Shown one piece after another: positions 35,903-46,270 of a stretch of DNA of 64,000 bases; positions within the stretch are counted from its first letter, which is position 1, and each line of letters starts with the position of its first letter. The stretch comes from an uncultured Ileibacterium sp. (GTDB lineage: Bacteria > Bacillota > Clostridia > Peptostreptococcales > Anaerovoracaceae). The stretch spans positions 1 to 64,000 of the forward strand of contig CABTXQ010000001.1 of NCBI GenBank assembly GCA_902488835.1. Direction: 5' to 3'. Below the pieces are notes generated by a model. That model was given only the letters and a program-made list of their open reading frames with translations. It ran no database searches and was not told the origin of the DNA. The position numbers were made by a program, and so were the translations under genes.

Positions 35903-36946
35903 ATGGAAAATATATTAAATTATGACGTCATAGACCTTGAAGAATACATGCTATCTAAGGGTGAGAAGAAATTTAGAGCGAAGCAGGTGTTTAGGTGGAT
36001 CTCAAAGGGAATAAATACTTTTGAAGAGATGTCAGATATAAGTAAAGAACTTGTTTTTAAGCTGGAATCCGATTTTTTTATCGGATTACCGGCTTCTATT
36101 ATTTGCCAGAAATCAAAGATCGATGACACAGTTAAAATACTTTTTGGATTAGCAGAACCGAATTTCACGTTACAACCCGGAAGGGTTGAATCGGTATTCA
36201 TGAAATATAAGTATGGAAATACAATTTGCATATCCTCACAGCTCGGATGTCGGATGGGTTGCAAGTTCTGTGCTTCTACAAAAAAAGGATTGATAAGAAA
36301 TTTAGAAGCAGGGGATATGTATGGTCAAGTTCTTAAAATGAATGAGATTACAAAAGAAAGGATAAATCACATAGTGATAATGGGGATTGGAGAACCATTT
36401 GATAACTATGAGGAAGTTTTAAAATTTATCAAGATTGTAAATAATTCAACGGGCTATAACATAGGTATGAGAAATATTACCGTGTCTACATGTGGGATAC
36501 TACCTTATATAGAGAAGTTTTCTAATGATTTTCCGCAGGTAAATCTCGCAATATCACTTCATGCGCCTAATGACGTAATAAGAGAAAGAATAATGCCGAT
36601 TGCAAGGAGGTATTCATATCAAGAACTTTTACAGGCGTGCAAAAAATATACGGAAAAAACACATAGGAGAATTACGTTTGAATATGCACTTATTAATGGA
36701 GTAAATGACAGTAAAGAAGCAGCGTTAGAACTTGCAAGTAAACTTAAGGGAATGCTATGCCATGTAAATCTTATTCCTCTTAATTCGGTAGAGAATACCG
36801 GGCTTTCTTCATCTAATAAAAAGAGCATAGAAACATTTCAGAAAATATTAGAAAACAGCAATATACCTGTTACCGTGAGAAGAAGACTAGGGAGTGATAT
36901 TGATGCAGCCTGTGGCCAACTTAGGATTAAGAACGACGGAGATTAA
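35903..36946 (+). CDS. rlmN: Dual-specificity 23S rRNA/tRNA adenine-C2 methyltransferase RlmN
   Basis: Radical SAM enzyme that methylates A2503 of 23S rRNA and A37 of some tRNAs. The cluster motif is GCRMGCKFCAST (CxxxCxxC, about residues 115-124). IVIMGIGEPFDNYEEV, ISLHAPNDVIRERIMP and the C-terminal RRRLGSDIDAACGQL with the second catalytic Cys are present. 347 residues. It shares the ileS transcript and ends just before the promoter of the riboflavin operon. Confidence 0.96.
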   Translation: MENILNYDVIDLEEYMLSKGEKKFRAKQVFRWISKGINTFEEMSDISKELVFKLESDFFIGLPASIICQKSKIDDTVKILFGLAEPNFTLQPGRVESVFMKYKYGNTICISSQLGCRMGCKFCASTKKGLIRNLEAGDMYGQVLKMNEITKERINHIVIMGIGEPFDNYEEVLKFIKIVNNSTGYNIGMRNITVSTCGILPYIEKFSNDFPQVNLAISLHAPNDVIRERIMPIARRYSYQELLQACKKYTEKTHRRITFEYALINGVNDSKEAALELASKLKGMLCHVNLIPLNSVENTGLSSSNKKSIETFQKILENSNIPVTVRRRLGSDIDAACGQLRIKNDGD

Positions 36947-36949
36947 AAG

Positions 36950-36978
36950 TTGACTTATATTTTAAATTAGGTTATTAT
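36950..36978 (+). promoter_or_regulatory. Promoter of the riboflavin operon
   Basis: TTGACT (36950-36955), 17-base spacer, TATTAT (36973-36978), placing the transcript start about 20 bases before the FMN aptamer. Confidence 0.75.
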
Positions 36979-37005
36979 ATTAACATATTTGAATATATCT
37001 TAATT

Positions 37006-37112
37006 ATCTTCAGGGCAGGGTGAGATTCCCGATCGGCGGTAAAGTCCGCTAGCTTATGGCATGAACCGGTGAGATTCCGGTACCGACAGTTACAGTCTGG
37101 ATGGAAGAAGAT
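37006..37112 (+). promoter_or_regulatory. FMN riboswitch (RFN element)
   Basis: The P1 stem ATCTTC (37006-37011) pairs with GAAGAT (37107-37112). The conserved core is complete: AGGGCAGGGTGAGATTCCC, GATCGGCGGTAAAGTCCGC, an ACCGGTGAGATTCCGGT arm, GACAGTTACAGTCTGGATG. It senses FMN, made by RibF from the product of the operon it controls. Confidence 0.97.
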
Positions 37113-37174
37113 TATGTGGTTAATGAGCTTTACCATGTATAGGCTTTGATATTGCAATTCTTTATGTGCATAAT

Positions 37175-37199
37175 GCCCTGAATGATGTCAGGGCTTTTT
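37175..37199 (+). terminator. FMN-riboswitch terminator
   Basis: GCCCTGA (37175-37181) and TCAGGGC (37188-37194) with loop ATGATG, followed by TTTTT. It lies 62 bases after the aptamer and before ribD, so the riboswitch most likely works by premature termination when FMN is bound. Confidence 0.93.
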
Positions 37200-37232
37200 C
37201 TATGAAATAATTTGCTAAGAAACGAGATATTG

Positions 37233-38414
37233 ATGAAAACTTATAATAATTTACAGGTTATAGAAGATGAAAAATATATGCGACGTGCTATAAAACTTGC
37301 ATTAAATGGTAAAGGCTTTGCACATCCGAATCCTTTAGTTGGTGCTGTTATAGTAAAAGATGGGAAGATAATCGGAGAGGGAGCTCACCTTAAGTACGGA
37401 ATGCTTCATGCTGAAAGAAATGCTATTAAATCAGCGACTGTACCTGTCGAAGGAGCTACATTATATGTGACGCTTGAACCATGCTGCCACTATGGAAAGA
37501 CACCTCCTTGTACAGAAGCGATTATAGAAAACAAGATAAAGAGAGTTGTTATCGGCTCAAGAGATCCGAATCCTAAGGTCTTTGGCAGGGGAGTAAAGAT
37601 AATGAGGGATGCAGGCATTGAAGTTGTAACTGATTTTTTAAGGACTGAATGCGATAGTCTCAACTCTATATTTTTCCACTACATAAAAGAACATACACCA
37701 TACGTCCTTATGAAGTATGCGATGACTATAGATGGAAAGATTGCCACAACAAGTGGAAAATCAAAGTGGATTACAAACGATAGTTCAAGGAAACTCGTTC
37801 ATGAGATAAGGCATGATTACATGGGAATAATGGTCGGTATAGGCACAGTGCTAAGTGATGATCCTACCTTGAACTGCAGATCAATTAATATTGATGAAGT
37901 AAGGCAGCCTATTCGCATAATTTGCGACAGCCATCTAAGAATACCGATGGAATCAAAGATTGTTAAGACGGCTTATGAGTACGAAACAATGGTTATTATT
38001 TCCGATAAAAATCTTCCCTTCGGCGATATTACAACAGATATTAAGGAACTAGATAAATCAGTAAAAAGAGATAAGATTTTAAGTCTCTTAAATAGTAATG
38101 TAAGGATTGTAAATATTTTTGCTGAAGTTGATGACAGAATCGATTTATCGTTGCTCATGAATTACCTTCGAGAGAATAAGATTGACAGCATTCTTCTTGA
38201 AGGTGGAGGGACTCTTAACGAAAGTGCTTTAAGAGCAGGAATTGTCAACGAAGTTATGGCTTTCATTGCACCTAAAATTTTCGGTGGCATTGGAAAATCG
38301 CCTGTTATTGGAGAAGGTGTCGATGATCCTGATAAAGCATACAGACTTAGACTTAAGAGCATTAAAAATGTCGATGAAGACATTGTAGTTAATTACATTG
38401 TAGATAAGAGGTGA
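37233..38414 (+). CDS. ribD: Bifunctional diaminohydroxyphosphoribosylaminopyrimidine deaminase / 5-amino-6-ribosylaminouracil reductase
   Basis: Second and third steps of riboflavin synthesis. The N-terminal zinc deaminase has HAERNAI (His/Glu) and EPCCHYGKTPPC. The C-terminal reductase starts near residue 150 (YVLMKYAMTIDGKIATTSGKSKWIT) and has LLEGGGTLNESAL near 320. An upstream TTG at 37212 is in frame; I chose the ATG at 37233, which gives 394 residues and a spacing that suits the weak GAGAT site. First gene after the FMN riboswitch. Confidence 0.95.
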   Translation: MKTYNNLQVIEDEKYMRRAIKLALNGKGFAHPNPLVGAVIVKDGKIIGEGAHLKYGMLHAERNAIKSATVPVEGATLYVTLEPCCHYGKTPPCTEAIIENKIKRVVIGSRDPNPKVFGRGVKIMRDAGIEVVTDFLRTECDSLNSIFFHYIKEHTPYVLMKYAMTIDGKIATTSGKSKWITNDSSRKLVHEIRHDYMGIMVGIGTVLSDDPTLNCRSINIDEVRQPIRIICDSHLRIPMESKIVKTAYEYETMVIISDKNLPFGDITTDIKELDKSVKRDKILSLLNSNVRIVNIFAEVDDRIDLSLLMNYLRENKIDSILLEGGGTLNESALRAGIVNEVMAFIAPKIFGGIGKSPVIGEGVDDPDKAYRLRLKSIKNVDEDIVVNYIVDKR

Positions 38415-39065
38415 ATGGTGTTTACAGGAATTATTGAAGAAGTAGGTGTAATAAACCGCCTTTCTTTGTCTGGCAATTCGGGAAGTATTGACGTAAAGGC
38501 GAGTAAGGTCCTTGAAGGAACTAAGATAGGAGATAGTATTGCGGTAAACGGGGTTTGCTTAACTGTTACAAATCTTAAGTCAAACGGATTTATCGCTGAT
38601 GTGATGCCTGAAACCATAGCGAGGAGCAGTTTAAATATTCTTACAACAGGTTCTCTTGTGAACTTAGAACGAGCTATGCCGGCAGATGGCAGGTTTGGAG
38701 GGCATATAGTATCGGGTCACATTGATGGAACGGGAATAATAGAAGAGATATATAGGGACGAAAACGCGGTTAGGATATCAATCAGGGCTGCTAACGATAT
38801 TATGCAACTAATTGTTGAAAAAGGATCCATAACGATAGACGGAATAAGTCTAACGGTAGCTTCAACAGCTGAAGATAGTTTTTCAGTATCGGTAATTCCG
38901 CATACGCTGTCAGAAACTTCCTTGATCAAAAAAGAGATAGGAAATCCGGTTAATCTTGAAACAGATATTGTCGGGAAATATGTGCAAAAATTACTAAAAA
39001 GCAGTTCAGATGAAGTTAAGAGCAATGAGCTGACAATAGAATATCTTAAAGAAATGGGATTTTAG
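38415..39065 (+). CDS. ribE: Riboflavin synthase, alpha chain
   Basis: Dismutates two lumazines to riboflavin and the pyrimidine precursor. The two lumazine-binding repeats are visible: FTGIIEEVG with VNGVCLTV (half 1) and GGHIVSGHIDGTG with TIDGISLTV (half 2). 216 residues. The ATG at 38415 directly follows the ribD stop; the GTG one codon later gives the exact family start MFTGIIEE and a better six-base distance to AAGAGG, so the true start may be 38418. Confidence 0.95.
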   Translation: MVFTGIIEEVGVINRLSLSGNSGSIDVKASKVLEGTKIGDSIAVNGVCLTVTNLKSNGFIADVMPETIARSSLNILTTGSLVNLERAMPADGRFGGHIVSGHIDGTGIIEEIYRDENAVRISIRAANDIMQLIVEKGSITIDGISLTVASTAEDSFSVSVIPHTLSETSLIKKEIGNPVNLETDIVGKYVQKLLKSSSDEVKSNELTIEYLKEMGF

Positions 39066-39091
39066 AATAAACTTGGAAATGGAGGGTTAAT

Positions 39092-40309
39092 ATGAGCGAG
39101 AAAACGAAATACGAATATAATACAATAGAGGAAGCTCTTTCGGAGTTAAGAGCAGGAAGGATGATCTTGGTTACAGATGATCCTGATAGGGAAAACGAGG
39201 GGGATCTTATCTGTGCAGGAGAATTTGCAACCCCAGAGAACATGAACTTTATGGCTACTTATGGAAAGGGATTAATCTGTACACCGATGAGCATAGAGGT
39301 TGCAAAAAGGCTTGGACTTCCCCCTATGGTATCTGAAAATACTGATAACCACCAGACGGCATTTACAGTGTCTATAGACCATATAGATACGACAACAGGA
39401 ATATCAGCAGTTGAAAGATCATATACTATTATGAAGTGCATTGATAAAAATACCAAGCCGGAAGACCTAAGAAGACCGGGCCATGTATTCCCACTTATTG
39501 CAAAATATGGAGGGGTTCTTGTAAGGAACGGACATACTGAAGCAACAGTGGACCTTCTAAGACTTGCCGGACTTGAGCAATGCGGAGTATGCTGTGAAGT
39601 TATGGACGATGACGGAACGATGATGAGAACACCGAAGCTATGGGAAATGGCAAAAAAATATAATCTAAAATTCATTACAGTAAAAGAACTCCAGGATTAT
39701 TGCCGTACTCATGAATCTCATGTTCTATGTGAGGCAGAATGTGATCTTCCAACAGAACACGGTGATTTCAAGGCATTTGGATATGTTAATGATATTACTG
39801 GAGAGCATCATGTGGCTCTTGTTAAAGGAGATATAGGTGATGGTGAAAATATACTTTGTAGAGTACACTCTGAATGCTTAACAGGAGATACTTTCGGCTC
39901 TTACCGATGTGATTGTGGACATCAGCTTCAAAAGTCAATGGAAATGGTGAATGAGGAAGGTCGCGGAATAGTGCTATATATGAGGCAAGAGGGTCGTGGA
40001 ATTGGTCTTATAAACAAGCTAAAAGCATATGCACTTCAAGAGGACGGTATGGATACAGTTGATGCGAATATAGCATTAGGCTTTGCACCTGATCTTAGAG
40101 AATACTGGGTAGGTGCTCAGATATTAAAGGATCTTGGTGCAAAATCGTTAAGGCTTCTCACAAACAATCCTGATAAAATATATGGATTAGGAGATTTCGG
40201 CCTCGAAATTCTTGAAAGAGTTCCAATAGAAGTAAAGCCTCAAAGATATGACGAAAAATACCTGAGCACTAAGAAGACAAAAATGGGTCATCTTTTGGAC
40301 CTTGTATAA
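39092..40309 (+). CDS. ribBA: Bifunctional 3,4-dihydroxy-2-butanone 4-phosphate synthase / GTP cyclohydrolase II
   Basis: Supplies both starting branches of riboflavin synthesis. The N-terminal RibB domain has [17 protein letters not shown] (about 29-45) and GHTEATVDL. The C-terminal RibA domain has the zinc-binding [17 protein letters not shown] (about 257-273) and [10 protein letters not shown]. Both catalytic sets look intact, so both halves are likely active. 405 residues. GGAGGG precedes the ATG. Confidence 0.97.
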   Translation: MSEKTKYEYNTIEEALSELRAGRMILVTDDPDRENEGDLICAGEFATPENMNFMATYGKGLICTPMSIEVAKRLGLPPMVSENTDNHQTAFTVSIDHIDTTTGISAVERSYTIMKCIDKNTKPEDLRRPGHVFPLIAKYGGVLVRNGHTEATVDLLRLAGLEQCGVCCEVMDDDGTMMRTPKLWEMAKKYNLKFITVKELQDYCRTHESHVLCEAECDLPTEHGDFKAFGYVNDITGEHHVALVKGDIGDGENILCRVHSECLTGDTFGSYRCDCGHQLQKSMEMVNEEGRGIVLYMRQEGRGIGLINKLKAYALQEDGMDTVDANIALGFAPDLREYWVGAQILKDLGAKSLRLLTNNPDKIYGLGDFGLEILERVPIEVKPQRYDEKYLSTKKTKMGHLLDLV

Positions 40310-40333
40310 TTAAATGATGATAAGGAGATAAAA

Positions 40334-40807
40334 ATGAAAAACATCAATTTGCTTGAAGGAAAATTAGTAGCACCAGATGGAATGAAGGTTGGAATAATAG
40401 CGACTAGGTTTAACGAGTTTATCGTTTCAAAGTTGCTTGATGGGGCCTTGGATGGCCTAATAAGGCATGGAGTATCTGAAGATAATATAACAGCAGTATG
40501 GGTTCCCGGCGCATTTGAGATACCTGCAGTAGCTAATAAGATGGCAAATTCAGGTAAGTATGATGCCATTATTTGCCTTGGAACAGTAATAAGAGGGCAG
40601 ACGAGTCATTATGATCTTGTCTGCAACGAAGTTGCAAAGGGCATTGCACATGTATCTATAGGAACAGGTATTCCTACGCTATTCGGCATCGTAACAACAG
40701 AGAATATTGAGCAGGCAATATCACGTGCAGGAACAAAGGCTGGAAACAAGGGCTATGACTGTGCACTTTCAGCTGTTGAGATGGTCAATTTGAATAAACA
40801 GCTTTAA
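40334..40807 (+). CDS. ribH: 6,7-dimethyl-8-ribityllumazine synthase
   Basis: Condenses the RibBA and RibD products into lumazine, and usually forms an icosahedral capsid. Landmarks are [18 protein letters not shown] (about 20-37), VPGAFEIP (about 56-63), [21 protein letters not shown] and the [11 protein letters not shown] motif. 157 residues. AAGGAG precedes the ATG. Last gene of the riboflavin operon, followed by a terminator. Confidence 0.97.
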   Translation: MKNINLLEGKLVAPDGMKVGIIATRFNEFIVSKLLDGALDGLIRHGVSEDNITAVWVPGAFEIPAVANKMANSGKYDAIICLGTVIRGQTSHYDLVCNEVAKGIAHVSIGTGIPTLFGIVTTENIEQAISRAGTKAGNKGYDCALSAVEMVNLNKQL

Positions 40808-40844
40808 ATTTTTTATAAAAAAGCAATATATTTATATATCTCTT

Positions 40845-40880
40845 AAATCCGTTGCAAAATGCAGCGGATTTAATTGTTTT
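40845..40880 (+). terminator. Terminator after ribH
   Basis: AAATCCGTTGC (40845-40855) pairs with GCAGCGGATTT (40861-40871), with one T-G, around AAAAT, followed by AATTGTTTT. Confidence 0.88.
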
Positions 40881-40976
40881 ATTAATATATATAGATGTTT
40901 TATGTTATAATAAAACACCTATAATATGATTGATAAGAATATTATTTTCATAATATTTTAAGGGAGAATATATATA

Positions 40977-41999
40977 ATGAGACTTTTAATTGATGGAATG
41001 GGCGGAGATAATGCTCCTGCTGATATTGTTAAAGGTGCGGTAAAAGCTGCAAAAGAAATCGATGACACAGTACTTATAATAGGAAAAGAGGAGATGATTT
41101 CTGAATGCCTTTATAAAGAAGGCTGGAAGGGAGATAATATCCAGATTGTAGATGCTTCTGAAATAATTGAAAATGATGAGTCTCCTGCAATGGCAGTTAG
41201 GAAGAAAAAAGATTCAAGCATATCAAAGGGTATGAGGCTATTAAAAGAAGGTGAAGTAGATTGCTTTATATCAGGAGGAAGTACAGGTGCATTATTATCT
41301 TCCGGACTTTTCACGCTTGGAAGGATTAAGGGGATTAAGAGACCTGCAATAGCAACATTTTTCCCAAGAATAAATAGTGACCTGCCTCTTCTATTGATTG
41401 ACTGTGGAGCAAATGTAGAGGCTAAGCCTGAGTATGTTAAACAGAATGGTATTATGGGAAGTATTTATTTTGAAAGGGTTCTTGGAATTAAAAATCCTAA
41501 AGTAGGACTACTCAATGTAGGTGTTGAAGAAGGGAAAGGTGATGAACTTCATAAAGAAGCATTTAAACTCCTTAAGGCTTCAGATATCAACTTTACTGGA
41601 AATATCGAGGGACGAGATGTAATATTTGGAAATTGCGATGTGGTTGCAACAGATGGATTTTCGGGGAATATATTTCTGAAGTCGTCAGAAGGAACGGCTT
41701 TAGCAATTCTAAAGAGTGTTAAGGATAAGTTAAGTGAGAGTCGTATAGCCAAGATTGGTGCTGGCATGATGTACTCTAAATTAAAGAGTCTAAAAAAAGA
41801 GTTTAATTATAAAGAGGCTGGAGGTGCACCGATTTTAGGACTTAAGGGACCGGTATTAAAAATCCATGGAAGCTCAGATGACTATGTTGTATACAATGCC
41901 TTAATTAAGGCACGAGAATATGTAAAGGCTGATGTTACCGATGAAATAGAAAGGGCGATTGAAGATTTCTCTAATGAGGTGGTAATGGATGGAGAGTAG
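40977..41999 (+). CDS. plsX: Phosphate acyltransferase PlsX
   Basis: Makes acyl-phosphate from acyl-ACP, the donor for PlsY, which is encoded downstream in the same run of genes. IDGMGGDNAPADIVKGAV at the start, SGGSTGALLSSGLFTLGRI near 95-113 and DGFSGNIFLKSSEGTA near 224-239 are family landmarks. 340 residues. A TATAAT at 40906-40911 without a convincing -35 may be its promoter. The usual acpP gene between plsX and rnc is absent here. Confidence 0.96.
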   Translation: MRLLIDGMGGDNAPADIVKGAVKAAKEIDDTVLIIGKEEMISECLYKEGWKGDNIQIVDASEIIENDESPAMAVRKKKDSSISKGMRLLKEGEVDCFISGGSTGALLSSGLFTLGRIKGIKRPAIATFFPRINSDLPLLLIDCGANVEAKPEYVKQNGIMGSIYFERVLGIKNPKVGLLNVGVEEGKGDELHKEAFKLLKASDINFTGNIEGRDVIFGNCDVVATDGFSGNIFLKSSEGTALAILKSVKDKLSESRIAKIGAGMMYSKLKSLKKEFNYKEAGGAPILGLKGPVLKIHGSSDDYVVYNALIKAREYVKADVTDEIERAIEDFSNEVVMDGE

Positions 42000-42690
42000 A
42001 AGTTATTCGACACTTCAACAGAGAATAGGATATAAATTCAATGATTTAACTCTTTTGAAAAATGCTTTGACACACAGTTCATACGCTAATGAAGCAGGCC
42101 TTCCCTTCAACAAGAACAATGAAAGGCTCGAATTTATAGGAGATGCATACCTTGATGCATTTATAGGCATAACATTATTCTCACTCATGCCAAATGTTAA
42201 AGAGGGGATTCTTTCAAAGAGAAGATCTGAGATAGTGTGCGAAAAATCTTTAGCACAGATTTCCTCTGAGATTGGACTGGGGGAATATATATTCCTTGGA
42301 AACGGCGAAGAAATTGATGGAGGAAGACTAAAGCCATCTATTTTAGCAGATACTCTTGAAGCAATAATAGGTGCAATTGTACTTGACGGCGGAAGTAATG
42401 AAGCGAAAAGGGTTGTGCTTGATTTATTTAATCATAGCATCACTTTATCAGTACAAGGGAGACTCAATCAGGATTACAAATCTATGCTTCAGGAAAAATT
42501 GCAGGATAAGTATAAGAATATAAAAATTGAATACAAAGAAATTTCAGAAAAAGGACCAGATCATGCAAAGGAATTTATGATTGCAGTATATGCAAACGAT
42601 AAAAAACTTGGAACAGGTATAGGAAGCAGCAAAAAGGAAGCTGAACAAAATGCAGCAGGAAATGTCCTCAAGGGTAAAGGACTTCGATAA
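41989..42690 (+). CDS. rnc: Ribonuclease III
   Basis: Double-strand RNA endonuclease for rRNA and mRNA processing. The catalytic motif NERLEFIGDAYLDAFI (about 44-59) is complete, with the second acidic cluster ADTLEAIIGAI. The double-stranded RNA-binding domain occupies about 160-233 (DYKSMLQEKLQ to GSSKKEAEQNAA). 233 residues. It overlaps plsX by 11 bases; GAGGTGG lies upstream. Followed by smc, the usual rnc-smc-ftsY cluster. Confidence 0.97.
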   Translation: MESRSYSTLQQRIGYKFNDLTLLKNALTHSSYANEAGLPFNKNNERLEFIGDAYLDAFIGITLFSLMPNVKEGILSKRRSEIVCEKSLAQISSEIGLGEYIFLGNGEEIDGGRLKPSILADTLEAIIGAIVLDGGSNEAKRVVLDLFNHSITLSVQGRLNQDYKSMLQEKLQDKYKNIKIEYKEISEKGPDHAKEFMIAVYANDKKLGTGIGSSKKEAEQNAAGNVLKGKGLR

Positions 42691-42711
42691 ATTTATGATA
42701 GAGGTATAAAA

Positions 42712-45700
42712 TTGCTTTTTAAAAAAATATATATGCACGGATTCAAATCTTTTGCAGATCCTGTGACTATAGAATTAGATAATGGAATAACATGCGTTGT
42801 CGGTCCAAATGGTGCCGGTAAGAGCAATATTTCGGATGCCTTGAGATGGGTCCTTGGTGAACAGAGCCCAAAACAGCTCAGAGGCGGTAAGATGGAAGAA
42901 GTTATTTTTGCCGGAACTAAGACTAGAAAACCTAAGGGCATGGCAGAAGTGACTCTTCTTATAGACAATAGCGATAAATCTCTACCTATAGAATATAATG
43001 AAGTTTCAGTTACAAGGAGAATGTTTCGTTCAGGAGAAAATGAATACATAATTAATGGTAATCAATGTAGATTAAGGGATATCCGAGAACTTTTTATGGA
43101 TACGGGTATAGGAGTAGAAGGATATTCTATTATCGGACAGGGTAAAATTGCAGATCTTATTAGCACAAAACCTGAAAATAGACGTGAGATATTTGAAGAG
43201 TCTGCAGGGGTTGTCATGTATAAGACGAGAAAAGCTTCTGCTGAGAAGAAGATAAAGACTGCAAATGATAATCTTGATAGGGTAAGAGATATTATAGCTG
43301 AAATTGAAGGGAGAATCGACGATCTTAGAGAGGACTCAAGTAAGGCGAAAGAATATATCGAATTAAGAGATAGGTATAAGTATCTTTCAGTCAATATAAT
43401 CATACATAATATACAAGGAATCGATAAGAATCTTATAATTTATTCGGATGATTTAAAAAGCATGAAAGAATCCCTAAATTCTTTTGCCGATAGTCTTAAT
43501 AAATTGGAAAATGAGCTTGAAGAATTAAGGATAAGGGAAGATGAGTTAAATGATGTAATAGAGGAATCAAATACTTTACTGATAGAAAAAATAAATGAAT
43601 TAAACCGGATAAGTAACAGAGGTCAGCTTAACAGTGCAAGACTTGTTCAACTTGATAAAGATATAAGCAGGTTAAATAATAATATTGAATATAATAAGAA
43701 TAAACTTTTAGTTGAAAATGAAAAATTTATTGAGCTTGAAACGCTTGAAAAAGATATTGATATTGAACTTTCAAAAGATAAGGAGAATATTGAGAAAACA
43801 CTATCAATAATTAACGATAGAAAAACAAAGCTCAAACTCATAGAAAATGAAATTGAAAGCAATAAGAATGAATTAATAGATTTAAACAGCGAGTCTATAA
43901 GAAAAAAAGCAGAAATTGGTGTACTTTCAAATTATTTAACAACTCTTTTGAATAGAAAAGATGAAATAGTTAATGAACATAAGACAAAGGATGAAAGTTT
44001 TACCAGAAATAAATTAGAGCTTGAAAAAATCAATCTTGAAATAGAATCAAAAGTAAAAAATATAAAAGAAGTTGAATCACTTATAGATAAATATAATAAT
44101 GAAATTAATACTCTTGAATCAAATAGCAAGGAGTTAAACGATAGGATACAAGACAATTCAAAAAAAAGGACAATAAAAGAATCAAGAAAGACCACTTTAA
44201 TTGAACTCGAAAACAGATATGACGGATATAATAATTCAGTAAGATCACTTATGAACAGAAAGATAAATGGATTAATAGGAACGGTATCTGATTTAATTTC
44301 TGTCCCAAATGGATATGAAAATGCTATCGAAACTGTACTCGGTAATCAAATGCAGAATATAGTTTGTGAAAACGATAAATCGGCAAAAGAAGCTGTAATT
44401 TGGCTGAAATCTTCAGGTAATGGAAGAGCAACATTTCTTCCTCTTAAGTCAATCAAAGGAAAAAAGATTTCTCCTGATATAGACACTGTAAATTCTGCAG
44501 GTTATCTTGGAATTGCTTCTGATATAGTTAAAAGTGAATCTAAATATCATAATATACTGAATTACCTTCTCGGAAGAATAATCGTAGTAGATACGATGGA
44601 TAATGCAATAAAAATATCAAAAAAGAATACAGGATCAAACCGGATTGTAACACTCGATGGAGAAGTTGTAAATGCAAGTGGTGCCATAACAGGCGGAAAA
44701 TACAGACATAAGACGTCAAATATACTTGCAAGGAAAAAAGAAATCGATGTTCTTGAACATGAAATAAACAATCTAATAATAGAAGAAAAATTATTGATTA
44801 ACAAAAAATCAAATAATGATAAGGATATCTCTATTGCTAATGATAAGAAAAAGGGCATCTATGATGAACTAAAAAAGTTTGAGATAGAGCATAATATTCT
44901 TATGAGCGACTATAATCATATTAATGAAAGAGTCAACAGTGCTAAGGAAAAAGAAGATAGATATGAAAGGGATGTAAATAATATAAAAAAAGATATTGAA
45001 AGCACAAAAACTCTCATTGAAAAATATAAACAAGAGATATCTGAGTCTGAAGAATTTTCGATAAAATTAAATAAAAACACTTCAAACCTTATTGATCAGG
45101 GAGAAAATTATAAAGATTTGTTAAATGAAGATAATGAGGAACTCATAGTAAATCGCCTTTCATTAAAGAAAAATGAAACTAAGAAACTTTCTAACAATGA
45201 ACTTATCGAGCAAATTAGGGATAATATCACGGATTATAAAGATTTGATTGAATCAACTCAGTCGGAACTAGAATCTTTTATAAATGAAAAAAATGTATTG
45301 TCAGGTAATAGCGAAAGCTCAGATGAAATAATAAATGAACTAAAGACCGAAAAAGAAGAACTTGAGAAGAAGATAGAATCAAGTTCAAGAGAATTGGAAG
45401 ATAATAAAAATCAATACAAAAACAATATAAAATCACAAAAAGAGATAAATAATGAAATAAGTCATTTGCAGGATGATATACACAAAAATGAATTAAAAAT
45501 TACAAAGAATGAAACTGTTATAGAGTCGCTAAAAGACAAATTGTGGGATGAGTTTGAAACCTCATATGCTGAAGCATTTGATATTAAGGAAGAAGACCTT
45601 AAAATAACTTCGGCTAATAAAGAAGTTAAAGAAATTAAAATAAAAATTGCAGAACTTGGAGAAGTAAATATAGGTTCAATTTCAGAGTATGAAAAGGTCA

Positions 45701-46257
45701 AAAAGAGATATGAGTTTATGATTTCTCAGGAATCAGACATCAAGGATGCTATAACTGAACTAACAGGAATCATAAATAGCATGGAAAGAACTATTAAAAT
45801 CAAATTTAATGAAAACTTCAAAAAAGTCGCAATTAATTTTGAGGAGATGTTCAAAGTCCTTTTTGGTGGCGGTTATGCAGAACTTAGACTCGAGGATGAC
45901 TCAAATCCACTTGAATCAGGAATAGAAATAATTGCACAACCACCAGGCAAAAAGCTTAGAAATATTAATTTGATGTCAGGGGGAGAAAAAACGCTGATTG
46001 GGGTTGCACTTATGTTTGCCGTATTAAAAGCGAAACCTACACCTTTCTGTATACTGGACGAGGTTGAAGCTGCCCTTGATGAATCAAATATTGAAAAGTT
46101 TGGAAATTGTTTGAAAAGTTTTGATGACATACAGTTTGCAATCATAACACATCAAAAGAAAACGATGGAGCATGCAGATGTCCTATATGGTGTGACTATG
46201 CCTGAACATGGAATATCAAAACTTATATCATTAAAACTTTCAGAAAGGGAAAATTAA
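42712..46257 (+). CDS. smc: Chromosome segregation protein SMC
   Basis: ATPase of the condensin-like SMC-ScpAB complex, 1181 residues. The N-terminal head has Walker A GPNGAGKSN (about 32-40). Two long coiled-coil arms (about 170-500 and 680-1000) flank the hinge (about 515-670, GLIGTVSDLISVPNGYENAIETVLG and GAITGGKYRHKTS). The C-terminal head has LMSGGEKTLIGVAL and Walker B FCILDEVEAALD. The start is a TTG, supported by GAGGT upstream and by agreement with the family N-terminus (LFKKIYMHGFKSFADP). Confidence 0.97.
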   Translation: MLFKKIYMHGFKSFADPVTIELDNGITCVVGPNGAGKSNISDALRWVLGEQSPKQLRGGKMEEVIFAGTKTRKPKGMAEVTLLIDNSDKSLPIEYNEVSVTRRMFRSGENEYIINGNQCRLRDIRELFMDTGIGVEGYSIIGQGKIADLISTKPENRREIFEESAGVVMYKTRKASAEKKIKTANDNLDRVRDIIAEIEGRIDDLREDSSKAKEYIELRDRYKYLSVNIIIHNIQGIDKNLIIYSDDLKSMKESLNSFADSLNKLENELEELRIREDELNDVIEESNTLLIEKINELNRISNRGQLNSARLVQLDKDISRLNNNIEYNKNKLLVENEKFIELETLEKDIDIELSKDKENIEKTLSIINDRKTKLKLIENEIESNKNELIDLNSESIRKKAEIGVLSNYLTTLLNRKDEIVNEHKTKDESFTRNKLELEKINLEIESKVKNIKEVESLIDKYNNEINTLESNSKELNDRIQDNSKKRTIKESRKTTLIELENRYDGYNNSVRSLMNRKINGLIGTVSDLISVPNGYENAIETVLGNQMQNIVCENDKSAKEAVIWLKSSGNGRATFLPLKSIKGKKISPDIDTVNSAGYLGIASDIVKSESKYHNILNYLLGRIIVVDTMDNAIKISKKNTGSNRIVTLDGEVVNASGAITGGKYRHKTSNILARKKEIDVLEHEINNLIIEEKLLINKKSNNDKDISIANDKKKGIYDELKKFEIEHNILMSDYNHINERVNSAKEKEDRYERDVNNIKKDIESTKTLIEKYKQEISESEEFSIKLNKNTSNLIDQGENYKDLLNEDNEELIVNRLSLKKNETKKLSNNELIEQIRDNITDYKDLIESTQSELESFINEKNVLSGNSESSDEIINELKTEKEELEKKIESSSRELEDNKNQYKNNIKSQKEINNEISHLQDDIHKNELKITKNETVIESLKDKLWDEFETSYAEAFDIKEEDLKITSANKEVKEIKIKIAELGEVNIGSISEYEKVKKRYEFMISQESDIKDAITELTGIINSMERTIKIKFNENFKKVAINFEEMFKVLFGGGYAELRLEDDSNPLESGIEIIAQPPGKKLRNINLMSGGEKTLIGVALMFAVLKAKPTPFCILDEVEAALDESNIEKFGNCLKSFDDIQFAIITHQKKTMEHADVLYGVTMPEHGISKLISLKLSEREN

Positions 46258-46270
46258 CAATAGATTAAAA